Shown here: positions 1 to 5,548 of the stretch, one piece after another
How the letters are laid out: every line of letters starts with the position of its first letter
Position numbering within the stretch: position 1 is the first letter of the stretch
Assembly: GCA_017961965.1 (NCBI GenBank)
Contig: JAGCWG010000307.1
Span: 1 to 5,548 of the forward strand
DNA length: 5,548 bases
Source: Bacteroidaceae bacterium
Lineage (GTDB): Bacteria; Bacteroidota; Bacteroidia; Bacteroidales; Bacteroidaceae
Direction of reading: 5' to 3'
Notes under the pieces: model-generated
What the model was told of the DNA's origin: nothing
Database searches by the model: none
What the model saw: only the letters and a program-made list of their open reading frames with translations
Translations under genes and position numbers: made by a program

Positions 1-2141
1 CACAAAGAATCATTAGGAGTAGCTGCAGTCAACATATAATTTGTAACGTTGATATTTGGATGTAACACACCACACTCAGAAAGAAGACCGAAGAACTCAG
101 AGAACTCTGGCTTCTGGCTGATTGTTGTCGCTACATTATCCGGAGTACCCATGATCGGACCGTCAAGAATCACTGCATGACCATTTGCCTTGTCATAAAC
201 CTTAGAAATAGTAAGAGGAGAATTATACTTTTCCTGCAAACCACCATATACCTTACCACCAACAGCGAGGTCGTCAATACGGACAAATGAGTTAGCCTTT
301 GTTCGATAGTATTTCTTACCATTGACATAGTCAGTAGTAACGATAATGTTGTCGAGCAACTTCTCAAGGCGGTTACGAAGAGGAGTTTCATCAATAGCAG
401 AGAAACTACCACTACTTGTTGCCATATATCGAATGTCCTGTCCTTGAATCTCCTTTGGAGTGCCTACCTCTTTCCACCTATGTGTAGTTTCATCAAACTC
501 ACAGTCATAGACATCTGCTGCAATACGCTTATACTTTGGAACAGATGAACCAAGGAGCTTGAACTTCCACATCTTAGACTTAGACTGACCATAAGAAACA
601 GGGTCAACATAAGTAAGCATACCACCGTTTGTAGGTACAAGGAAAATGTATTTAGCAGACATTGAATTGAGGTATGCAGAGTAGTCCATACATGAGATTG
701 CTGTCTCAATAATACTAAGGTTTGTAGTATCAACGACTACTGGGAAAAGAACTGAAGAATAAGCCTTAGGAGCAAACACCTTATTAGTCTTATACACAAC
801 ACCATTACATCCAAGGGTAACAGACTTGACATCTGCCTCTGTAATACCCATAGCGTCATTGGCATCATCAAGTACATCTGCGAAACGTGATGGGACAGAT
901 GCTACCATAGACTCCAACTGGTTTACGTTGATAAGACGCTGGAGCACGGATGCAGGTGTATTCTCAACTGTCTTATAGAACTCCTGGATATCCTTACCAG
1001 AACCATTGTTCCACCAGTCATTGAAAGCTTCGTCAGTTGGGACAATCATGACACCCATATCGTAGTACATATCTTCCTCTCCGTTCTTTTTACATGCATA
1101 GCCATTCCATCCTGGATCGAACTTAAGAGATGCCTCGAATGCACGTCCATTGTCGTCCTGTTCGAGTGCAGCAATCTTTCCTGTTTCATCAGACGAACGC
1201 TCAGAGAAGTAACGCTTGTTGAACACCTTGTCGTAAGTTGTGTTCTTCAACTGATTGTATGTGTCAGTAAGAGACCTTGAATAATATGGTACAGCGAAAC
1301 GCTCTACAATACCACTCCAAATCTTTGTATCTTGATCCTTACGGATAATCTCTGCCATATTGTCGAGTGGGAGAATAACCCTATCAACCTTATGGATGAA
1401 TCCGTTCTTACAGAAAATGTTCTTTTCCTCAACCTTTGCATTGTTGATGTACACATCCTCCACGTCACGTGTACCTGCAGGCTGATTATAGAGGAAGTCT
1501 ATATCAGAACTTGCAAGACGGTTACCTGAAATATACTTGTAATTGAAGTGAACCAGCGGTGCTGACATAGATGCATCCTGGAACAGAACAAGTGAATCAC
1601 GACCCTCACGTACATCGTTGAAACGATAGTTGTCAGGAAGGACACTATTTGCATAGGCAGTGTCGTGAAGATTGACAACAAGCACAGAGTCGTACATGGT
1701 CAAGGAAGAAGCACGACGACAAACAACGCCCTTAATAGGTCCTTCTGCCGTAGAAAGCATACTCGTAGAGTAAGGATTATCTATCATGGCAGAATAAAGC
1801 AAAATCTTCTTCTGAGCGAGTGTGAGGTCTTCATACTTGCGCACATTCCATGTGTTGTTTGAGAAGAAGTCCTTGAACGCATTGTCGTCGGCGACGAACA
1901 TAGTTTTACTTCCGGTCTTAGAAAGCACTTCCGCCTCTCCAAGATCGTTAATCAACTGCAAGCACACGTTGTAGTTCCCCTGTTCCTGCAAGTAACCGTA
2001 GATACTATTGAGACCGTCTGGCTGCTCAGTATCTAAGTCATACTTATCCGTACAAGAGTAAGCACCAAAAGCTGCAGCACACAACACACCTCCTACCAGA
2101 AGGTGTCTGCGTAATTTTTTAGTCTGAATCTTACACAGCAT
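1..2141 (-). CDS. Multi-FAS1 (fasciclin) domain surface lipoprotein, 3' end outside window
   Basis: The frame is open from an ATG at 2139-2141 to the window edge without a stop, giving 713 complete codons; the C-terminus lies off the window. Residues 1-29 are a lipoprotein signal peptide (KKLRR, then a hydrophobic stretch) ending in AYSC with Cys30 as the lipidation site. FAS1 signatures recur. Domain 1 (about 44-261) has TMFVADDNAF (80-89) and the closing motif NGFIHKVDRVILP (246-258). Domain 2 (about 272-460) has MIVPTDEAF (365-373) and NGVVYKTNKVFAP (446-458). Domain 3 (about 463-662) is degenerate, with YIFLVPTNGG (498-507) and a weak ending. A fourth seems to start near 669. FAS1 domains are known for adhesion, and in Bacteroidetes such lipoproteins often sit near SusC/SusD loci, so a surface binding role is inferred. 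No enzymatic motif is seen. The start is supported by the signal peptide following it directly. Confidence 0.9.
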   Translation of the reverse strand, partial: MLCKIQTKKLRRHLLVGGVLCAAAFGAYSCTDKYDLDTEQPDGLNSIYGYLQEQGNYNVCLQLINDLGEAEVLSKTGSKTMFVADDNAFKDFFSNNTWNVRKYEDLTLAQKKILLYSAMIDNPYSTSMLSTAEGPIKGVVCRRASSLTMYDSVLVVNLHDTAYANSVLPDNYRFNDVREGRDSLVLFQDASMSAPLVHFNYKYISGNRLASSDIDFLYNQPAGTRDVEDVYINNAKVEEKNIFCKNGFIHKVDRVILPLDNMAEIIRKDQDTKIWSGIVERFAVPYYSRSLTDTYNQLKNTTYDKVFNKRYFSERSSDETGKIAALEQDDNGRAFEASLKFDPGWNGYACKKNGEEDMYYDMGVMIVPTDEAFNDWWNNGSGKDIQEFYKTVENTPASVLQRLINVNQLESMVASVPSRFADVLDDANDAMGITEADVKSVTLGCNGVVYKTNKVFAPKAYSSVLFPVVVDTTNLSIIETAISCMDYSAYLNSMSAKYIFLVPTNGGMLTYVDPVSYGQSKSKMWKFKLLGSSVPKYKRIAADVYDCEFDETTHRWKEVGTPKEIQGQDIRYMATSSGSFSAIDETPLRNRLEKLLDNIIVTTDYVNGKKYYRTKANSFVRIDDLAVGGKVYGGLQEKYNSPLTISKVYDKANGHAVILDGPIMGTPDNVATTISQKPEFSEFFGLLSECGVLHPNINVTNYMLTAATPNDSL
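2052..2141 (-). other. Lipoprotein signal peptide and lipobox of the fasciclin protein
   Basis: The first 30 codons encode a basic N-region (lysines and arginines at residues 4-12), a hydrophobic core (LLVGGVLCAAAFGA) and a signal peptidase II site AYSC, with the Cys30 codon at 2052-2054. The residues after the cysteine (TDKYDLD) are acidic-rich, which fits the Bacteroidetes pattern of an acidic export signal close behind the lipidated cysteine. Outer-membrane, surface-exposed placement is therefore likely but not proven. Confidence 0.8.
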
Positions 2142-2164
2142 ATTAATTAGATAGATAGTTAATT

Positions 2165-2197
2165 CAAAAATGTATTAGTATCAAAAAGAGCTACGAA
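2165..2197 (-). promoter_or_regulatory. Candidate Bacteroidetes-type promoter for the fasciclin gene
   Basis: On the minus strand TTCG (2197-2194) is followed by 19 bases and then TACATTTT (2174-2167). This approximates the Bacteroidetes consensus TTTG, 19-21 bases, TAnnTTTG, with one mismatch in each element. It would give a leader of roughly 20 bases before the ATG at 2141. The leader is AT-rich without a Shine-Dalgarno sequence, as is usual in this phylum. The short consensus and AT-rich context make a chance match quite possible. A weaker alternative, TTG at 2316-2314 and TACTTTTT at 2295-2288 with 18-base spacing, lies further upstream. Confidence 0.3.
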
Positions 2198-2405
2198 GAA
2201 GCGTTCATCGGGAACATTTGCGCAAATTACCGATTCGCACTTTTCATAACGAATGCAAAGGAAATAAAAAAAGGTAAAAAATGCAAAAAAAAGTAAAAAG
2301 ATTTATTGTTTTGCAAGAATTTTAACATTTACGACCTCGACATTGCACCTTCTGCAAGAAAAAATAGTGTCTAATTCACATTCATACACAGAGAACATGC
2401 CAATT

Positions 2406-2523
2406 GAGGATTGATGACTAAGCGAAGCAATCTCACTACGGCATGGAAGTAATTTGCCGTTCAGAACCATGCACGCCGAAACACATTGCCTATATTGCAG
2501 AAAATATCATCCAAACAATCCTC
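2406..2523. repeat. Nested inverted repeats, possible structured RNA segment
   Basis: An outer helix pairs GAGGATTG (2406-2413) with CAATCCTC (2516-2523) and can extend by ATGA (2414-2417) with TCAT (2507-2510) across a five-base bulge. Inside it GCAAT (2427-2431) can pair with ATTGC at 2485-2489 or 2494-2498. An inner hairpin pairs CG plus GCATGG (2439-2446) with CCATGC, a bulged A and CG (2467-2475). Eight-base matches are expected by chance a few times in a gap of this length, so the case rests on the nesting. No RNA family was recognised, and the active strand is unknown. Confidence 0.25.
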
Positions 2524-2567
2524 CAGAATAGGACAAAAATAAACAAGACAGTTTCACAAAAACGAGC

Positions 2568-2601
2568 CCTCGAGTGATTCTTCACATTTATTCACACGAG
2601 G
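2568..2601. repeat. Inverted repeat overlapping the left arm of the long palindrome
   Basis: Bases 2568-2577 (CCTCGAGTGA) and 2592-2601 (TCACACGAGG) are reverse complements at 9 of 10 positions with a 14-base loop. The right arm of this hairpin shares bases 2596-2601 with the left arm of the 68-base palindrome, so in a transcript the two structures would exclude each other. Whether this matters biologically is unknown. Confidence 0.5.
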
Positions 2602-2663
2602 CAATTTATTTTTTATCGTGATAAAAAAATTTTTTCATCGCGATAAAAAATAAATTGCCTCGT
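2596..2663. terminator. 68-base near-perfect palindrome, possible terminator of the GH43 gene
   Basis: The arms 2596-2618 and 2641-2663 are exact reverse complements over 23 bases. Pairing continues inward with only two mismatched positions (2619/2640 and 2623/2636) to the centre between 2629 and 2630, so 32 of 34 positions pair. It starts about 115 bases after the GH43 stop codon in the transcribed direction, where a terminator or mRNA-stabilising 3' hairpin would fit. It lacks a clean U-tract after the stem on the minus strand and is AT-rich inside, so it is not a textbook intrinsic terminator. A mobile palindromic repeat (REP or MITE-like) is the main alternative. The palindrome is certain; its function is not. 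Confidence 0.5.
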
Positions 2664-2778
2664 AAAGGCACGTCACACAAAATGGTGAGAAGAAGGAAAT
2701 AGAAAACCACGAGAAGATAGGACAAAACAAAACTCAAGGAAAAAGTTTCTCTCCTCTACCCTATCACACAAAGTATTC

Positions 2779-2871
2779 CTATCTCGTAACAACAAACTTC
2801 TTTCCGTTCATGATATACATTCCTTTTCTTGGAACATCGACCTTACGTCCCATCAAATCATATATGCCACG
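2779..2871 (-). other. C-terminal sorting-like tail of the GH43 enzyme
   Basis: The last 30 residues (891-920 of the visible protein) read as RGIYDLMGRKV, a short proline/lysine turn, then KGMYIMNGKKFVVTR. The pattern of a Tyr-Asp-x-x-Gly-Arg strand, then Lys-Gly-x-Tyr-Ile and a final basic-hydrophobic strand resembles the C-terminal tails of many secreted Prevotella proteins and, more loosely, type IX secretion C-terminal domains. It follows a polar linker rich in Ser, Glu and Asp (about 871-890). Export through type IX secretion is an inference from resemblance only. Confidence 0.5.
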
Positions 2872-5548
2872 ACTTGAGCGTGAAGTATTCTCAACATCAG
2901 AAAAGACTTCATCAATAGAAACGGCTTCAGGAGAGAAGTCATTTACTCGGTTGAGCATAGTGTATAATCCCTTGACGTCAGCCGCCTCTAACTCACGGCT
3001 ATAAACCATGAGGTCATCGAAGTATGCATCGGCACTTCCCCAGAATGAGCCCATGCCAAGGTATAGATATGTAGCGGACTTGACAAAATCGATAACGAGA
3101 CTTCGGTCAAACTCCGTAGCAGTAGCACTTCCTGCCCAAGAATTAGAAGAGGCAGATATTGCGTTTCCATCCACATAAATCTTGTAACCATTTACCAACG
3201 AGTATGTGAGCGTAAGGAGGTGCCACTTGTCCGTACCCAACTGAGTCATGGTCTTCTTGTCAGGGTGATTCACATCGAACCAATTACCAGCATTGTCGTT
3301 GAAACCAAGATAACAGTTTCCTGTCATGTAGAGCCGAGGAAGTTCTTCGCCTGCCTTTGTACCACTAAAGAAAGAGAAGAGTGCATCGAAAAGATTGGCG
3401 TCCGTCCTCTTCACCCAGCAACTGACAGTAAAGCCTGCGAGATCGTTGCATCCATAAAGCGGATTAGGAAAGCGTGTATAGCTATTACTTCCGTTTGCAC
3501 CGAAATATTGATGGAGCACCTTGCCAAAACGTGAGTAGTCATCAGCCAAAGCCGGTACGGTAGTAGAAGTACTCATGCGTCCGTATTGAGCCTGTTGATT
3601 CATGTCATACTTGTTTTCCGTAGGCTTTTCATCAAAATTATAATATGCTACAAGTCCGTCAGTTGTATTACCACTTATTGTCCCAGCTGCCGCTGCACGT
3701 GTTGAATATTGTCTATCCCAGAAATAACTACCGTTTTCAAGTCGTGCTGTCATAGTCAAATCAACTACCTCGGTCTGTGGGTTGTATTTACCCGTATTGG
3801 AGAGTACGTCAGGATTGGAAGATGTCCATGTGAGAGTAGTATTCTCAACAGGGTCAAACATAATATCAATATTATTTCTAACAGACATGAGATACGATGA
3901 CTTAAAGCAAGTGGAGCTATAAGTCTGGTAATTCAAAGCGATGGCACTTGCCGGGGAAAGTTTATATCCCCACACAGGTACTCCACATGACGCACTACCG
4001 CTGGTGTTGCATACAGCCGTGAAACAGATTGTCTTGGCAGTATTGTTTTCAAGCGTCTGCTCGACAAGCACACCATTGTATGTCACAGAGCCTATTTTGA
4101 CTTCAATATACGATGTACCTTCCGTAAGCTTCCAAGTACCAGTATAAGCTCCAGCTATCTTTCCATCAGCCTTAAGAGTGATGATTTTTGGCTCAGCCTC
4201 GGCAAAAACAGAATGGTCAAGCTTATAAGGATGAATAATGAAATGATAGTCACCTACAATATCCTCAAGAGCGAAAGGACAGCCAGAAGCGATATCTGCA
4301 TCAGTTACAGTCTCACCATCAAACTGGAAAGGTGCGCAAACGAGCCATCCTGCCTTATTCTGGTATAGCTGATAAGAACGAACAAGATGACCTGCCGTAC
4401 CATTGTTAAACTTAGTATGACAAACAAGGAATGTACGTCCTTTGTCGTCGGTACAAACGGAGTTATGCCCCTGTGCACACTCTCCTACCGTCATATTTCC
4501 CCAATGGTTCATAGCTCCAATAAGCTTCATGCCACGATTTGTGGCAGCATTCTTGCCATAATTAACGACATACTTATCCGTATAAATGGCAGACACTCCA
4601 CTTGCATCCTTGTATGGTCCGTCTGGATTAGACGAACGGAACACTCGCATCTCATAGCCTCCATCAGGTGCAAAAAAGCCATAACTTAGGAATAGGTAGT
4701 AGTAGTCTCCTATATGCTGAATATAAGGCCCCTCACCACTTACATAATAACCTCCGGCAATCTTCTTGCCATAATACTCATCACTCGTACAGTTTGCACT
4801 ACCAGCGTTGGTATTAGGATATGTGTAAGTGTAATCACGAAGACCAGTTTCTTTATCAAGTTTGAGCATAAAAATTCCGCCTGACCACGAGCCATAGACA
4901 AGCCACATCTCACCCGATTCGTCAAAGAAGACACATGGATCAATACAGTTAGGCCAATATGTGCCATTATTATTACCTTTATTATACTTGGATGGCAGAG
5001 AACTTTGCGTACCCATGACAATCTCAAGGTCACTATTCTTGTAGTTAGGAGGCGTAATTTTGTTGGTATTATCCTTTGACGTATTTGTGCCAATGAATCC
5101 ACCCATGACGACAGGTCCTTGATATGTGTAAGGGCCACGGATATTATCGCTCGTCATAAGAACGATGACAGATGACCAGAAGTCTCCGTTAAGACTGACG
5201 TAATAACACCACTTGTTCATTATCGGATTCCACACGACATCAGGTGCCCATTGGTCACCGCGAACCCAATCAGCCTCAGACGCGTTTGAGTTGCTTGCGT
5301 ATGTAGCACACCAAGCAGCAGCATCGAATGATGGGAAGTCCACCTCTTCTACGACTCCATTAAGCTTACGCTTAACCTTACGTGCAGGACTTGACTTAAA
5401 TGCCTTGTCGTACGACTTATTGTAATAATTAGTGATTGCAGTCCAGTTTCTCAAATCGGAACTTACAGCTCCGATATAATGAGAACCATAGATATAGTAT
5501 TTACCATCCTGAGAATTGAAATAGACCGAAGGATCATGCACACTGATG
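2779..5548 (-). CDS. Secreted multidomain GH43 arabinanase-like glycoside hydrolase, 5' end outside window
   Basis: The frame runs from the window edge to a TAG at 2779-2781, giving 922 visible residues. Numbering here starts at the GTG at 5539-5541, which encodes Val before His-Asp-Pro inside the fold and is not the real start; the signal peptide must lie off the window. Residues 1 to about 425 form a five-bladed beta-propeller GH43 domain. The general base is Asp3 (HDPSV), the pKa modulator Asp201 (IDPCVFF) and the general acid Glu270 (SGEGPY). GHNSV (358-362) matches the metal-site histidine region of endo-arabinanases. A GH43-associated beta domain follows (about 426-530), then an atrophied Ig-like domain (about 540-617; WTSSNPD, NTGKY), a LamG domain (about 628-868; LVAYYNFDE, YVDGN, FDDLMVYSREL) and a C-terminal tail (about 891-920). 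Family knowledge suggests hydrolysis of alpha-1,5-arabinan outside the cytoplasm; related arabinofuranosidase or xylosidase activity cannot be excluded. Confidence 0.93.
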   Translation of the reverse strand, partial: ISVHDPSVYFNSQDGKYYIYGSHYIGAVSSDLRNWTAITNYYNKSYDKAFKSSPARKVKRKLNGVVEEVDFPSFDAAAWCATYASNSNASEADWVRGDQWAPDVVWNPIMNKWCYYVSLNGDFWSSVIVLMTSDNIRGPYTYQGPVVMGGFIGTNTSKDNTNKITPPNYKNSDLEIVMGTQSSLPSKYNKGNNNGTYWPNCIDPCVFFDESGEMWLVYGSWSGGIFMLKLDKETGLRDYTYTYPNTNAGSANCTSDEYYGKKIAGGYYVSGEGPYIQHIGDYYYLFLSYGFFAPDGGYEMRVFRSSNPDGPYKDASGVSAIYTDKYVVNYGKNAATNRGMKLIGAMNHWGNMTVGECAQGHNSVCTDDKGRTFLVCHTKFNNGTAGHLVRSYQLYQNKAGWLVCAPFQFDGETVTDADIASGCPFALEDIVGDYHFIIHPYKLDHSVFAEAEPKIITLKADGKIAGAYTGTWKLTEGTSYIEVKIGSVTYNGVLVEQTLENNTAKTICFTAVCNTSGSASCGVPVWGYKLSPASAIALNYQTYSSTCFKSSYLMSVRNNIDIMFDPVENTTLTWTSSNPDVLSNTGKYNPQTEVVDLTMTARLENGSYFWDRQYSTRAAAAGTISGNTTDGLVAYYNFDEKPTENKYDMNQQAQYGRMSTSTTVPALADDYSRFGKVLHQYFGANGSNSYTRFPNPLYGCNDLAGFTVSCWVKRTDANLFDALFSFFSGTKAGEELPRLYMTGNCYLGFNDNAGNWFDVNHPDKKTMTQLGTDKWHLLTLTYSLVNGYKIYVDGNAISASSNSWAGSATATEFDRSLVIDFVKSATYLYLGMGSFWGSADAYFDDLMVYSRELEAADVKGLYTMLNRVNDFSPEAVSIDEVFSDVENTSRSSRGIYDLMGRKVDVPRKGMYIMNGKKFVVTR

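Larger units (their letters stand above)
2142..2778. other. 637-base intergenic region without a recognisable gene
   Basis: This gap separates the stop codon of the GH43 gene from the start of the fasciclin gene. I find no convincing coding sequence in it. From right to left (direction of transcription) it contains a purine-rich stretch on the plus strand (about 2680-2760), a long AT-rich palindrome (2596-2663) with a partly overlapping alternative inverted repeat (2568-2601), a zone of nested inverted repeats (2406-2523), an A-rich tract (about 2258-2305, poly-T on the minus strand), and a candidate promoter next to the fasciclin start. The length and structure argue against tight co-transcription of the two genes. 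No known riboswitch or tRNA could be recognised by eye. Confidence 0.75.

Noticed and set aside
170..733. Two leucine/valine-rich minus-strand open frames (170-412 and 464-733) that look like membrane proteins
   Set aside because: Both are shifted-frame readings of the fasciclin gene; the hydrophobic composition comes from reading its codons out of phase.
2258..2305. A-rich tract as a plus-strand terminator or origin element
   Set aside because: No stem precedes it on the plus strand and no iterons or DnaA boxes are visible; it is more likely ordinary AT-rich upstream DNA of the fasciclin gene.
2656..2670. Short hairpin TGCCT / AGGCA at the edge of the palindrome
   Set aside because: A five-base stem overlapping a much stronger structure is expected by chance and would be outcompeted.
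2738..2750. Small inverted repeat GAAA-AAG-TTTC as the GH43 terminator
   Set aside because: The stem is only four AT-rich pairs with a three-base loop, too weak to be a credible terminator compared with the nearby long palindrome.
2142..2778. CRISPR array, tRNA or attachment site in the gap
   Set aside because: There are no regularly spaced direct repeats, no cloverleaf with conserved T-loop bases, and no tRNA end or integrase gene.
3220..3534. 104-codon open frame on the plus strand
   Set aside because: It is antisense to the LamG-encoding part of the GH43 gene, with no domain and no plausible start signal.
4740..5138. 132-codon open frame on the minus strand
   Set aside because: It lies inside the GH43 gene in another frame, has no recognisable domain and reads like an out-of-frame translation.
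5539..5541. GTG as the start codon of the GH43 gene
   Set aside because: It encodes the residue just before the catalytic HDP motif; the frame stays open upstream (Ile-Ser) to the window edge, and a secreted enzyme needs a signal peptide before this point.

Overview
The window looks like a polysaccharide-utilisation or cell-surface carbohydrate region from a member of the Bacteroidales, most likely Prevotella or a close relative. The grounds are moderate-to-low GC content, a lipoprotein with a short Bacteroidetes-type lipobox, no clear Shine-Dalgarno sequence before the one visible start codon, a GH43 enzyme built with LamG and Ig-like modules, and a C-terminal tail of the kind common on secreted Prevotella proteins. 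The genus is an inference; no taxonomic marker gene is present.

Only two real protein genes are visible, both on the minus strand and both cut by a window edge. The right half (2779-5548) is the 3' part of a large secreted glycoside hydrolase family 43 enzyme of the arabinanase-like type. All three expected catalytic acidic residues are present. The catalytic domain is followed by a GH43-associated beta domain, an atrophied bacterial Ig-like domain, a LamG/concanavalin-like domain and a short tail. The left part (1-2141) is the 5' part of a multi-FAS1 (fasciclin) lipoprotein with a complete signal peptide and at least 713 residues. It does not end within the window.

Between them lies a 637-base non-coding gap (2142-2778). 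In the direction of transcription it holds a 68-base near-perfect palindrome about 115 bases after the GH43 stop, a stretch with nested inverted repeats (2406-2523), an A-rich (T-rich on the coding strand) tract, and a candidate Bacteroidetes-type promoter just ahead of the fasciclin start. This layout suggests two separate transcription units rather than a tight operon.

The likely joint role is surface handling of an arabinose-containing plant polysaccharide. The GH43 enzyme would cut the backbone or side chains, and the fasciclin lipoprotein would be a surface-anchored adhesion or binding factor, possibly next to SusC/SusD-like genes outside the window. The enzyme family is well supported; the shared pathway is inference from proximity. 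I see no CRISPR array, RNA gene of a known family, insertion sequence or phage gene, and no clear evidence of a wholly new system. The most unexplained element is the palindrome and structured gap.
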